Assembly (NCBI GenBank): GCA_030649165.1 | Contig: JAUSGG010000102.1 | Coordinates: forward strand, 1-64,000 | From: Armatimonadota bacterium | Lineage (GTDB): Bacteria > Armatimonadota > UBA5829 > JAUSEB01 | Length of the DNA: 64,000 nucleotides | Direction: 5' to 3' | Notes under the pieces: generated by a model | What the model was told of the DNA's origin: nothing | The model's database searches: none | The model's input: only the letters and a program-made list of their open reading frames with translations | Shown: piece after piece, positions 25,861 through 34,995 of the stretch | Layout of the letters: each line of letters starts with the position of its first letter | Numbering within the stretch: position 1 is the first letter of the stretch | Program-made: the position numbers and the translations under genes

Positions 25861-28641
25861 CTAACGATCTCGACCGGTCAGAGCCACTCTCGTAGCATCG
25901 CCGGCCCGCGCCGACAGCCTGAATCGCCTGGTTCCCGGTTTGATCCCGGAGTTGTAGACGTACGCCGTGGCTTCGCGCAGGGACACTCGCTTGCCCGACT
26001 GCAAATCCTGCAGCGTGAACGCGCAAGTCTCCGGCGCTGATGACACGTCAGGCCACGTGATCCGCACATCCGCGCGCGGCAGATTTGTCTTCACTTCGAA
26101 TTCCCAGACCTTGGCCGGGCCGCGGAGCGGAGACCGGATATCGGCTGCGTAAACGCCGGAGTTACCGGCCCAGTCCCGATGCGGGAACGATAGGTCCACA
26201 AAGCGCGCCGGGACCGGGGGCGATTCGACATCCGCCGCATCGTATCCGTCGGTCGATTTTGGAGCGCTCCCAATGAGATTCTGCTCGTCGCGAGCGTCAC
26301 CTGCTTCGACGGACAAACTGATCGTCCAGTCGGCCCCGGTGGCCGTGGACCTGTTGCCAATCAGCCTGCCTCCGGAACTGACTGCCGCGTTGCGAGTGAC
26401 AACCTGCGACACGACCGGCGGGACGCTCAGAACCATAGGATCGGCAGCGGTCCCCTTTAAGACTCTGATCCAGTTTCCTTCCCACGGGATGAGCGTGCCT
26501 CCGGGAAGGCTTTCGTAAGTGTATCCGGCCGTCGTATACCTGTACAGCGCCGGACGCAGCCAGCCGGCGGTGACGGCTTCCCCTATAGTCAGGGTACGGC
26601 CCTGATAAGTAACCATCAGACTATTCCAATCGACCTGGAACGGGAACGGGTCGCCGATCATATTCCAGCCGGCCACGACGGGTATGTCATACGCATCCAG
26701 ATCGTCCACAAACGTATCGGCAATCAGCGGCGTCTGGGCTTGGAAGTCCAGCCAGTAGCCCAGGCCCGCCGGAGATGTGACGTTGGACGCGCTGTGAGGA
26801 TGCACGCCGGAATCCGGCGGGAACAGACTTGCTCTTGCATCGCTGATCACGCCGGAGTAGTTCAACCTCGCGTAAGCGCCGATAGTCGGCAGCCATCGCG
26901 CCATCTTGTAGCCGTTGGTTCCATAGAATTGCTGAGTCGCAATCCTGGGATCGGTCACGCTCTTGACGAGCGGATAGGGCACCGACGCCAATCGCAGCCC
27001 CGCGGGCTGCGACTTCGGCTGAATCCTGAACATGCACCAGCCAGTGATGCCGGTCGTCCCAAGGCCGGACTTGGAATCCGCTATTACGGCTATGCGGTAC
27101 GCCTGCGTAGCAAGGGGTTCATCGACAAGCAGCGGATTTCTGGCGGACACCGGGTAGGTGACTCCGCTTTTGGCAAGCTGGAAACTCATGATGCCGGAGC
27201 TTTCGTCGTAGTACGTGTCGATATTAGTGGAATCGATGATTGGAGCGCTTGCGTCGTCGGGAATGCTGTCGCCGTCAATGTCTATGTTAGACCCCAGGTA
27301 CACTTTGATGCTCGATTTCTTCGCATTGAACATCCTGATCTTAAACCGCGGCAGCTTGGTATCTATCTTCTGTCCGCTCAAGGGCTCCAGTATGGTTGCC
27401 TTTCCTCCACCGGACGTAAGCGCCGAATGGACATCGATTATGCCCCAGCCGTACATGTTGTTGGGGCGCGATGACCCGACGGGCTTGGCCGATAGCTCGA
27501 GCACTGCTTTCACGTCGGACGGCGCTACTCCGGAGGACAGCAGGATGGCGACTGCCCCGGCGACATGCGGGGAGGCCATGGATGTCCCCATCAGGAAGGC
27601 GTAGGTGTTGGTGTCGCTCTCCCAATACGTGCTGAGAACACCATCCGGGGGTTCCCCGCCAGGGGCGGCAACGGATATCTGCGGGCCGATATTGCTGTAG
27701 GATGTGAGAACGCCAAGGCGGTTTACAGCGGAAACGGCTATGACGCCGTCGTAAGCTGCCGGATAGCTCACGGGCGACCGGTATTCATTGCCCGCCGAGG
27801 CCACGATAACGATCCCTGCGTTAATCAACTCCGTCACTTTGGCCTGAAAGGCCGCGTTATAGGTCGCGCCGCCGAGGCTCATGTTGACCACGTTGGCGCC
27901 ATTTGCCCTCGCCCAGGTCAGGCCCTCGATTATGATATCATCACTGGTGAAGGGAGCGTCATCCGCGAACACCTTGACGGGCATTATCTTGACACCGGAC
28001 CAGCAAACGCCCGCGACACCGATGCCGTTGTCGGTTGTAGCGGCGACTGTCCCCGCCACATGCAGGCCGTGGCCCGCCTCTATCGCGCCCGCCATGTAAT
28101 TTGGATCGGTGTCACCGTTGGCGATGTCGGTCCCTGGGACCAGCCTGTCAATGATGTCCGGGTGAGTAGTGCTGATGCCATCATCGACGACCGCGACTGT
28201 CACCGTGTCTTTACCCTTCTCAATGTCCCAGACCAAGGGCATACTGATCATAGCGTAGTGCCACTGCTCGGGGAATCGCGGGTCGTTCGGCGTAGAGGCG
28301 AACTTGCGGTGGTAGTGGTTCGGGCTCACCATCTGCACGGCCGGGTACGCCAGCACTTTCGTCGCCTTGGACTCGACCGACTCCGTGCGGGTCCATTTCA
28401 CGAGGTACGTGTTCGGCACTGGCACGGACTTCAATATGGTCATGCCCTGCGCGTCCGCTATTGCCTGCATATCGGCGCTGGTGGAGCCGGGTTTCAGAGT
28501 GACCATGAGCTGATTCGGTACGTACTGAGGCATCGTCTCCAACGTGCCTGACACGCAGGGGACGATGCAGACGATCAGCAGCGCGACCGCCACAACGAGC
28601 AACCTTGCTCTCCCTCTTTGCCTATTCCGCGATTCGTTCAA
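25861..28641 (-). CDS. Secreted subtilisin-like serine protease (S8) with module A
   Basis: 926 residues from TTG 28641, which has GGAGG seven bases upstream. A signal peptide is followed by a fervidolysin-like prodomain (LMVTLKPGSTSADMQAIADA). The catalytic triad is intact: Asp153 in VAVVDDGIS, His194 in GHGLHVAGT, Ser354 in GTSMASPHVAG, with oxyanion Asn285 (ASAGNE). C-terminal to the protease domain come a beta-sandwich, module A (VAGWNMIGDP, GWLRPALYRY, WEGNWIRVLKG, LSVPP) and a final ~180-residue Ig-like domain. Subtilases of this form act outside the cell, often maturing surface proteins. The neighbouring module-A proteins are plausible substrates or co-localised partners; that is inference. 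Confidence 0.93.
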   Translation of the reverse strand: MNESRNRQRGRARLLVVAVALLIVCIVPCVSGTLETMPQYVPNQLMVTLKPGSTSADMQAIADAQGMTILKSVPVPNTYLVKWTRTESVESKATKVLAYPAVQMVSPNHYHRKFASTPNDPRFPEQWHYAMISMPLVWDIEKGKDTVTVAVVDDGISTTHPDIIDRLVPGTDIANGDTDPNYMAGAIEAGHGLHVAGTVAATTDNGIGVAGVCWSGVKIMPVKVFADDAPFTSDDIIIEGLTWARANGANVVNMSLGGATYNAAFQAKVTELINAGIVIVASAGNEYRSPVSYPAAYDGVIAVSAVNRLGVLTSYSNIGPQISVAAPGGEPPDGVLSTYWESDTNTYAFLMGTSMASPHVAGAVAILLSSGVAPSDVKAVLELSAKPVGSSRPNNMYGWGIIDVHSALTSGGGKATILEPLSGQKIDTKLPRFKIRMFNAKKSSIKVYLGSNIDIDGDSIPDDASAPIIDSTNIDTYYDESSGIMSFQLAKSGVTYPVSARNPLLVDEPLATQAYRIAVIADSKSGLGTTGITGWCMFRIQPKSQPAGLRLASVPYPLVKSVTDPRIATQQFYGTNGYKMARWLPTIGAYARLNYSGVISDARASLFPPDSGVHPHSASNVTSPAGLGYWLDFQAQTPLIADTFVDDLDAYDIPVVAGWNMIGDPFPFQVDWNSLMVTYQGRTLTIGEAVTAGWLRPALYRYTTAGYTYESLPGGTLIPWEGNWIRVLKGTAADPMVLSVPPVVSQVVTRNAAVSSGGRLIGNRSTATGADWTISLSVEAGDARDEQNLIGSAPKSTDGYDAADVESPPVPARFVDLSFPHRDWAGNSGVYAADIRSPLRGPAKVWEFEVKTNLPRADVRITWPDVSSAPETCAFTLQDLQSGKRVSLREATAYVYNSGIKPGTRRFRLSARAGDATRVALTGRDR

Positions 28642-28734
28642 TCCGGCTCCTCCTATCCTCTTCCGATCGCTAAGAACTTTCGCGACTCTTCCCATCGGCC
28701 CGACGCCGATTTAGCGCTATTCGCGAACTGCTTC

Positions 28735-28755
28735 GGGCGAACACGAGGTTCGCCC
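28735..28755 (-). terminator. Hairpin between the CsgG-like and subtilase genes
   Basis: GGGCGAAC (28735-28742) and GTTCGCCC (28748-28755) are perfect 8-bp arms with a 5-nt loop, just past the CsgG-like gene stop. There is no U-tract, so it may attenuate transcription or stabilise mRNA rather than terminate. Confidence 0.4.
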
Positions 28756-28783
28756 CCACGATCCCGGTCGTGAATAATGCAGG

Positions 28784-30592
28784 CTACGGAAAGCCCGGAG
28801 GCAGCTCTTCAATGAAGAAATTACCGGGCTCGCTGAACATGTAGCGCATGTTCGCCCTCCCGAGGCTGGGCAGCGGTCCCGGATTGTCGCCACTGTACCT
28901 CGCTCCGACCCGCCACCACAATTGGGTGCCTATGGGGAAGGAGCCGAGCTGACTGCCTATGTTGCCCGTAGGAAACGTTATGGCGTTCGTACTGAACTCG
29001 TTGCCGGGGAAAATATTGCTCTGGTATTCCGGCGAGTTAAACGTTGGGTTCGAGCATATCTGGACGACGTACTGATCCGCTCCCAACAGGCCATTGAACC
29101 GAAACGTAATTCCCTCCACGGGGTTGATTCCCGTAGTGGTGGCGGCCGGCTCCAAAAGATCGTCGAACAGCATTCTGCGAAGAACTGTCGCATAGCCGGT
29201 ATCCGATTTGTCGGTCTCGAAATACTTCCACGTACCGGTCCCAGGCGGCTTTTCAATCCGGTACACGGCTGAGACGTAATACCTATAGTGGGTTCCGGGC
29301 CGGGGCCTGTTGACGCTTCCCGACGCCGTGCTCTCCGTGTTGAGCAGTGGATTGACCAGGCTGTAGGAAACCGCGCGTGTCGCCGCGCCGACGTCGTCGA
29401 TGAAGAAGTCTATCCCGGAAGGGGCGATCACGCCCACGGGGATGATCTCGTCACGCCAAATGTGATATTCCACTACATTGCGTCCGTTTGCCAGCTTGCT
29501 CGGGTTCCACTTGATTCTGATGCCGCCCTCGGGAGCGGGAATGTCCGGCGCAAGTCCGGCCCGAGCCGTCACGCTCCCAACGCTTTCCACGCCTCGTCCG
29601 CCCTTGACTATTAGAGCAATTCCGGTCAGAGCTAGCAGCGCCATCCAGAACTTGCTCTTGCCCATTCCCGTGCTGCCGCTCGTGCTCTTGGGGGCCTTGG
29701 CCCGCACCGGCTTGGGATCATCCATCACGGGGTCTGCTCCCTTGCCCTTCACCTGTGGCAGATCGAATATGGCGCGGACCTTGTCTTCCGGCTTAACACC
29801 TTTGGGGGCGTGGATCACCGAGGCGGTAGCGTCGTTCGGCGTTACGTCTCTGACCTCGACTTTTCCTACGATCTCGCCCTTGCGGCGAACGATCATCTTC
29901 ATCCCGCGCTTTATCCCTTCACGGGCGCCCTTGTTCAGCAGGACCTCATTGGTTCCCAGGGTATTCTGGACAGTGGCCTCGGGGATAATGTAGTCCACGA
30001 TGGTTTTCACTGCCTGGTACGCGGCGTCATTGACCGCTTCCTCTATCAGCCGGTCGTCGTCCGGATTGTCACCGATTCTCAGTTGGCTCCGGCCCGTAGC
30101 GATCGCGCCGTTGGTCACCTCGCCGGAGGCCACGTCCACCATCCGAACGATGATCTCGACATCGGCCCGGCGGGGCTGCCCCCTTACCTTGAGGCTGGTC
30201 ACGTCGCCTTCCACCATAGCTGACTCTTGACCGATGTCGCCTTTCAGCACCTTCTCGCCCAAGCGCAGAAGCTGCGAGCGAGGCAGCGGCGCTTTGAACC
30301 CCAACTCGTCCATGGCCTGTTGTATCGAAGACCGGCTGATCACGTCGAACCGGTCGGAGTTTTTGAGTTCGACTACAAGGGCATCAGATGCCAGCTTGCC
30401 GATGTAGTCCCCACCGACTCCCGTCCTGTTGACGAAATCGACCGCGGCCACCTGGACTGTATCGATCTTCTGCGCCGAGACCGGCGCAGGCGCCAACACA
30501 GTGAGCGTAGGCGCCGCCGTCAGGAACGCCGTAAGATAGCAGATAAACCTGAACGATCTTATCCTTCGCTTGAAGTAACTCAACGATTTCAT
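28784..30592 (-). CDS. CsgG-like exported protein with FlgT-like domain, TM helix and C-terminal module B
   Basis: 602 residues. A signal sequence (~1-40, ending PVSA) precedes a CsgG-like domain (~45-205: VAAVDFVNRTG, LVVELKNSDRFDVISRSSI, ARRADVEIIVR-like strand, SGEVTNGAIATGRS). A small FlgT/S1-like beta domain follows (~215-280, NKGAREGIKRGMKMIVRRKG). A Lys/Pro linker and membrane helix (~314-330, FWMALLALTGIALIV) lead to module B (~341-602), an FN3-like pair also found on the subtilase at 50.8 kb. CsgG-type proteins build outer-membrane secretion pores or control where they open. Being first in the 21-kb block of exported genes, it may organise export of the products that follow. Confidence 0.78.
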   Translation of the reverse strand: MKSLSYFKRRIRSFRFICYLTAFLTAAPTLTVLAPAPVSAQKIDTVQVAAVDFVNRTGVGGDYIGKLASDALVVELKNSDRFDVISRSSIQQAMDELGFKAPLPRSQLLRLGEKVLKGDIGQESAMVEGDVTSLKVRGQPRRADVEIIVRMVDVASGEVTNGAIATGRSQLRIGDNPDDDRLIEEAVNDAAYQAVKTIVDYIIPEATVQNTLGTNEVLLNKGAREGIKRGMKMIVRRKGEIVGKVEVRDVTPNDATASVIHAPKGVKPEDKVRAIFDLPQVKGKGADPVMDDPKPVRAKAPKSTSGSTGMGKSKFWMALLALTGIALIVKGGRGVESVGSVTARAGLAPDIPAPEGGIRIKWNPSKLANGRNVVEYHIWRDEIIPVGVIAPSGIDFFIDDVGAATRAVSYSLVNPLLNTESTASGSVNRPRPGTHYRYYVSAVYRIEKPPGTGTWKYFETDKSDTGYATVLRRMLFDDLLEPAATTTGINPVEGITFRFNGLLGADQYVVQICSNPTFNSPEYQSNIFPGNEFSTNAITFPTGNIGSQLGSFPIGTQLWWRVGARYSGDNPGPLPSLGRANMRYMFSEPGNFFIEELPPGFP

Positions 30593-30732
30593 GCCCTTCC
30601 TTATAGTTTAGACTGTATTCCTGGAAGTACGCGTATCAGGGGACACGTCTCACGCGCCTTGCAAACTCATCAGCTTACGACAAAATGATAGCACGAACCA
30701 ATTGTTTGGAGCAATAGATTCCGTCACGACCG

Positions 30733-31353
30733 TCAGCCCTGTGGCTCGCTAGTTTGTGCGATTTGCTCCCAAACGGCCCGGACTTGTGATTCGGTTTCCG
30801 AAAGGGGGCCTTCGCCGCTGATTGTCCAGTCGGCGTAATCGGCCTTCCGGCAAGCAGGCATTTGGGACCCTATTCGCCGCTCCGCCTGCTCCGCTGTCAA
30901 GGCGCTTCTTTTTTGCAGACGATTCTTTTGCGTCTCTTGTTCCGCTGTAACCACTATAACCTTGTCAACTATACCTGTCAGGTTCGCCTCGACCAGCAGA
31001 GGAATCTCCAAGGCCAGAACGTCATTGGGGCCGGCCTTGTCCCGGAACGCCCGGATTTTATCGTTGAGTATCTTGATGATGCGCGGATGTGTTATGCGGT
31101 TCAATCTTTCACGCGCGTCGGAATCGGCGAATATGATGTTCGCCAGCTTTGCGCGATCGATCGCGCCCTGGGAGTCCATAACCTTGGGGCCGAAAACCAC
31201 TCTGACCTCTTCCGCGGCCTCCGAACCGGCCGACAGGACTTCCCGCGCCACCTCGTCCGCGTCGACGCACTCCGCGCCAAAATGTTCGAACATCCGCGCC
31301 ACTGTTGTCTTGCCTGTCGCGATGCCTCCCGTTACACCAATCACGATGCCCAT
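30733..31353 (-). CDS. coaE: Dephospho-CoA kinase
   Basis: A cytoplasmic P-loop kinase of 206 residues that phosphorylates the 3'-hydroxyl of dephospho-CoA in the last step of coenzyme A synthesis. The P-loop is GVTGGIATGKTTV, followed by the substrate-binding DADEVAREVL and the LID-like KRSALTAEQAERRI. Starting at ATG 31353 gives the usual length and places GAGG eight bases upstream; an in-frame ATG at 31368 is the alternative. It follows rpsA after a strong terminator, so it probably has its own promoter or relies on read-through. Confidence 0.95.
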   Translation of the reverse strand: MGIVIGVTGGIATGKTTVARMFEHFGAECVDADEVAREVLSAGSEAAEEVRVVFGPKVMDSQGAIDRAKLANIIFADSDARERLNRITHPRIIKILNDKIRAFRDKAGPNDVLALEIPLLVEANLTGIVDKVIVVTAEQETQKNRLQKRSALTAEQAERRIGSQMPACRKADYADWTISGEGPLSETESQVRAVWEQIAQTSEPQG

Positions 31354-31385
31354 AGTCGGTCCTCGCATTACCTCAAGAAACCGAA

Positions 31386-31430
31386 AGGCCGCGGTCCGAG
31401 TCTCGGTAACTGAGATTGGACCCGCGGCCT
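31386..31430 (-). terminator. Intrinsic terminator of rpsA
   Basis: Arms AGGCCGCGGTCC (31386-31397) and GGACCCGCGGCCT (31418-31430) pair with one bulged C, and the loop contains a further TCTC/GAGA pairing. On the minus strand the stem is followed by TTTCGGTTTCTT. It lies 26 bases past the rpsA stop. Confidence 0.75.
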
Positions 31431-31456
31431 ATCGCGCTGTTACAGTAAATGAACCA

Positions 31457-33397
31457 CTATTGTTCCGAAGGTTTCTCCGCGTCAGGCTCAGACGCCTGCT
31501 CTTCCGCGGCGGATTCTTCCGCTACCGGCTCGGCTTCGGCAGATGCAGGCTCGGCCGGCGCCGCTTCTTCCGCGGCTTCCGGCTCAGCAGCCGGCTCCTC
31601 TACAACTGCTTCCGCGGCAGGCTCCTGCTCAACAGCAGGCTCTTCCGCCACGGCTTCAGCGGCAGGTTCATCCACCGCGGCCTCCGCGACGACTTCCGGC
31701 TCAGCGGCAGGTTCTTCTACGACTGCTTCAGCCGCGGGCTCCGCCTCGGCTTGCGCCGGCTGCTGGGCCAACTCTTCTTCTACGCCGGAGGGACCTTCCT
31801 CCAGAGCGCGCCGCTCCGCCTTACTCGCCCGCTTCTTAGGTTTAGGCTTCGGAATCTCCTGTTCTTTCTCGTCCTCTTTCTTGCCTTCCTGATCGAAACC
31901 GCCGCGTCTGGCGGCAGCGCTGAGCATATCGCCGACCAGGTCTCCGACCGTTGTGCGCTGATCGGTCTTGACCTGAGAAGTATAGGCGGAAACTTGCTCG
32001 CGTTCGCGCTGCTGCTGCAAATGCCGGATGCTGAGCGTCATCCTGCGCTCTTCCACGCGAAGATCCACGACGCGGGCTTCCACTTCCTGTCCGACGGCAA
32101 CGACTTCCTCAGGCTTGCTCACTCGCCTGACGGCAAGCTCGGCGTTCGGGATGATTCCCTCGACCCCGCCTTCCACCTGGATGAAAGCTCCAAACGGGAC
32201 CAGTCGAGAGACTTTGCCCCGGATGGTATCGCCCACACGGTGCTTCCGCGCCACCTCCATCCACGGGTCGGGCAGGATTTGCCGCAGGCCCAACGATACG
32301 CGGCCCTGGTCCAGATTGAGCTTGAGAACCATAACCTGTATCTTGTCGCCCACCTTGAGTATTTCAGACGGATGGTTGATGCGCGTCCACGACATTTCAC
32401 TTATGTGAAGGAGCCCATCTATGCCTCCGAGGTCGATGAAAGCCCCATAATCCGTCATTCGTCTGACGACGCCTTCCCGAATGTCCCCTTCCCTGATCGT
32501 AGTCAGGGTGTTAGACCTCTGGCTTTCCCGGTCCTCTTCCATCGCAAGCCTGTGCGAAAGCACCACTTTGCGCCGCTCTCTGTCAACCTCGATGACTTTC
32601 AGCGGAAGCGATTGACCGACGAACTTGTCGAGGTTCTTCATCTTTCCGCTGCCCACGTGCGAGCCGGGAACAAAACCGCGAATTCCGAGATCGACGACCA
32701 GTCCGCCTTTGACGCGATCCGAGACCATCGCCGTCAGGGTCTTCTTGTCCCGGTAGGCTTCCTCAACACGGTTCCATGCCTGTTCAAAGTCCGCCCGCTT
32801 TTTAGAGAGAAGCAGGTTCTCGTCTCCGCCCTCGGACCGCATTACGTAGACGTCGATCCGGTCGCCGACCTGCACGACATCTTCCGGGTTGGCCACAGCG
32901 TTTCGCGAGAGCTCATGCGGACGGATAATCCCCTCCGATTTCGCTCCGACGTCCACCAGCACGCCTTCTCTGTCGATATGGACCACGACCCCGTCAACCA
33001 CGTCGCCTTCCGACAGGGTCCGGAAAGTGTCGCCGTAATCGACCTGCCCGGTCTGTTCCTCTTTTCTTGCCGGTCGAGGGGCCGGGGCTTCCACGGGCGC
33101 GGCAGCTTCCTCTTCGACCGCGGCGGGCTCTTCCGCAGCTTCGGCAGGGGTCTCGGCTGCCGCGACTTCCTCGGCTGCCGCGACTTCCTCGGTTGCCGCG
33201 ATCTCCTCGCCTGCAGGCTCTGCTGCAACTTCTTCAGCGATCTCAGCCGCGGCAGGCTCCTCAGCTTGCTCGCTCTCCGAAATCGGTTCGTCCCGCAACT
33301 TCGATTCCTTCGGCGCCGCATAGCCGGAGAATGGTGTCTCGGCCAATCCGTATTTCTCGCCGGAGTCGGCCTGTACCTCTTCGTTCTCCTCAGTCAT
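31457..33397 (-). CDS. rpsA: 30S ribosomal protein S1 with long Ala/Glu/Pro-rich termini
   Basis: 646 residues. Four S1 RNA-binding domains occupy ~125-470: GDVVDGVVVHIDREGVLVDV, then MVSDRVKGGLVVDLGIRGFV, GVVRRMTDYGAFIDLGGIDG and GKVSRLVPFGAFIQVEGGVE. S1 brings mRNA to the 30S subunit. Both ends are low-complexity: ~100 N-terminal residues rich in Glu/Ala (EEVAAAEEVAAAE) and a C-terminal tail of ~130 residues built from repeats such as EPAAEAVVEEPAAEPE. Four domains with acidic tails differ from the six-domain E. coli protein and resemble S1 forms of other phyla. The start has GGAG upstream of ATG 33397. Confidence 0.92.
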   Translation of the reverse strand: MTEENEEVQADSGEKYGLAETPFSGYAAPKESKLRDEPISESEQAEEPAAAEIAEEVAAEPAGEEIAATEEVAAAEEVAAAETPAEAAEEPAAVEEEAAAPVEAPAPRPARKEEQTGQVDYGDTFRTLSEGDVVDGVVVHIDREGVLVDVGAKSEGIIRPHELSRNAVANPEDVVQVGDRIDVYVMRSEGGDENLLLSKKRADFEQAWNRVEEAYRDKKTLTAMVSDRVKGGLVVDLGIRGFVPGSHVGSGKMKNLDKFVGQSLPLKVIEVDRERRKVVLSHRLAMEEDRESQRSNTLTTIREGDIREGVVRRMTDYGAFIDLGGIDGLLHISEMSWTRINHPSEILKVGDKIQVMVLKLNLDQGRVSLGLRQILPDPWMEVARKHRVGDTIRGKVSRLVPFGAFIQVEGGVEGIIPNAELAVRRVSKPEEVVAVGQEVEARVVDLRVEERRMTLSIRHLQQQREREQVSAYTSQVKTDQRTTVGDLVGDMLSAAARRGGFDQEGKKEDEKEQEIPKPKPKKRASKAERRALEEGPSGVEEELAQQPAQAEAEPAAEAVVEEPAAEPEVVAEAAVDEPAAEAVAEEPAVEQEPAAEAVVEEPAAEPEAAEEAAPAEPASAEAEPVAEESAAEEQASEPDAEKPSEQ

Positions 33398-33498
33398 CGT
33401 AAAACACTCCTCTCGTGGAAGGCTGCCCTGGAAGCCGCCTTCCGTTTGCTAGACTGCGCCGGGCAATGTTTCTCCACCCGGCTTTCCGGAACACGCGC

Positions 33499-33579
33499 CG
33501 GTCCGGTCCGATTCGGACCAACCGGCCATTGCGATAGGTCTGTCCCGATCAATCGGGACCGAGCGCTTTTCCGCGCTCG
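33499..33579 (-). promoter_or_regulatory. Three-hairpin region in the rpsA leader
   Basis: Three compact inverted repeats lie 100-180 bases upstream of rpsA. The first is CCGGT..GGTCCG-att-CGGACC..ACCGG (33499-33525). The second is GTCCCGAT-ca-ATCGGGAC (33542-33549 and 33552-33559). The third is CGAGCGC..GCGCTCG (33560-33579). S1 is known to autoregulate its own translation in other bacteria through structured leaders, so this is a candidate regulatory leader; the promoter was not clearly seen. Confidence 0.45.
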
Positions 33580-33599
33580 ATACCACACAACGGCGTCGC

Positions 33600-34563
33600 A
33601 ACGACGCGTCCAAACAATATTACCAGTTCTGCGGAGTTTTCGCTAGACCTGCTTTTCGTTGTTTGTGTGTCGCTGTCAGTTGTCAGCTTTCAGCCGTCAG
33701 CCCGGAAGCGGTTGACGGTTCGCCGCTGCCCGCACGAAGCACGAACCACTGCTGCTCACTTTCTGCCTGGTTTGCGCTGTTTCCGCGCGGTTTCCGTCCG
33801 GAACTCGACGGTTGCAGAGTGGTTTCCGCTCGTTTCCGCCGATTTCAGCACGGTTTCGGTCGGTTTTAGTTGCTTTGTCGAATACCCCGGTTCTCGTCGT
33901 CGCCGCGTCACTATTTGCGGGCCGGGTCCGACAGCCCGAATTCGGCGTTTTTGCCGCCGGCTGAAAAACCCGCCGCCATTTACGCTCGCCGCGCACCAAA
34001 AGGGCCTTTTTGGCTCTCATGTATATAGCCCTTTGCGAGGGGGTTTTTGCATCCGTACTGGCGGGATATTTTCTGGCTATGTTAACGAACGGCTGTTCGC
34101 ATTTATGACGGTGGGCCTGTTGGCTGTAGGTTTATAGGTTTGCAAGTTTGTAGGTTTGTAGGGGCATACGGGCCGCTGGTTGTATCGACTTGCCGGTTCT
34201 GCAACCGATTCCACATTCCACATGCTCCTTATATAGATGATGTGGATGTGGAAACAGAGCGCCTGGAGGGTGGTTGATGCGAGGGAAGGGTTAGCAGGTT
34301 TGTATATTGCAGGTGTGCAGCACGTGACGTTGAAACGTCACGCTGCCGATAGAAAGCAAGCTGAAGCAAGCTGAACGAGTTTCGGGAGCAAGACTCCCGA
34401 AACACCGGGCTTTCTATGCAACAACCGGGTGTTCTTCAGAATCATCTCTGAGTACTGCCGTCTTTGGGGAAAAGGGGGGAAGGGGACGGACGGGGTGTTG
34501 AAAAAGTAGCCCTGGCTTTTGTTGCTAGTCTCACGGGTGGTGACTTCACGCCTGACAAGCCGC
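33600..34563. other. Gene-poor repeat-rich stretch with three strong palindromes
   Basis: No credible gene is seen across about 960 bases. The stretch contains short-word repeats (GTCAGTTGTCAGC near 33676, GGTTTCCG-like words at 33788-33870, GTAGGTTT words at 34128-34162). It also has three strong inverted repeats: CCACATTCCACAT/ATGTGGATGTGG (34211-34223 and 34240-34251), CGTGACGTT-ga-AACGTCACG (34323-34342), and GTTTCGGGAG-caaga-CTCCCGAAAC (34379-34403). A TGTTGAAAAAGT segment near 34496 resembles insertion-sequence ends, but no transposase is present. Confidence 0.55.
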
Positions 34564-34995
34564 CTATTCCGCAGACGATGTGCGTCGCCGGGCGGCCACG
34601 AGGGGCTTGACCCGGCTGCACTTGGTCCCATCCTCCGGTGTCGTCTCGATCGAAATACGCCCCGCGGATTCGAGGGCCCTCAGACGCCGTTCGAGCAGCG
34701 CCGTAGGGATGAGCGGGTCGGTCATCAGGACGAAAAGATTAGTCTCACGCCCGATCTTCTCCAGAATCACCTCATCCAGGTCCGTCGGCTCAATCAGAGG
34801 CAGCGCGGGCGCCATATCGAGATAACGCTCAAAGGCGGAGAGGTCTTTCAGTACGTCCGCAAAGGCGTGTGTGAAGGCGAGCAGGTCCGGGTGATGCTCC
34901 AGATATGCAAGCTGGAAATCAGCCTGGGTCTGGCGCTTCTCCAGCATCTTCGGGATCACGACCAGGTCCTCCACCGACGCCCCCAGCTTCCGCAT
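34564..34995 (-). CDS. Hypothetical protein, possibly a truncated gene
   Basis: About 144 residues from an ATG at 34995; a GTG at 35028 is also possible. No family is recognised. The C-terminal ~80 residues (LDEVILEKIGRETNLFVLMT, LIPTALLERRLRALESAGRI) look like a winged-helix fold, ending in a basic tail. The open frame extends further 5' through a repeat with 19-bp inverted arms, but that part does not look coding. A good Shine-Dalgarno plus ATG at about 35075 leads into a different, quickly terminated frame. A frameshifted or 5'-truncated gene is the likeliest reading. Confidence 0.4.
   Translation of the reverse strand: MRKLGASVEDLVVIPKMLEKRQTQADFQLAYLEHHPDLLAFTHAFADVLKDLSAFERYLDMAPALPLIEPTDLDEVILEKIGRETNLFVLMTDPLIPTALLERRLRALESAGRISIETTPEDGTKCSRVKPLVAARRRTSSAE

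Noticed and set aside
30962-33646. 894-codon plus-strand open frame opposite rpsA, and a Ser/Ala-rich 147-codon one at 31449
   Set aside because: Shadow of rpsA and its repetitive acidic tail on the other strand; Arg/Leu/Ser-rich composition, no domains, and rpsA motifs are unmistakable.
34490-34530. Insertion sequence end
   Set aside because: TGTTGAAAAAGT resembles IS termini but no second end, target duplication or transposase is visible.
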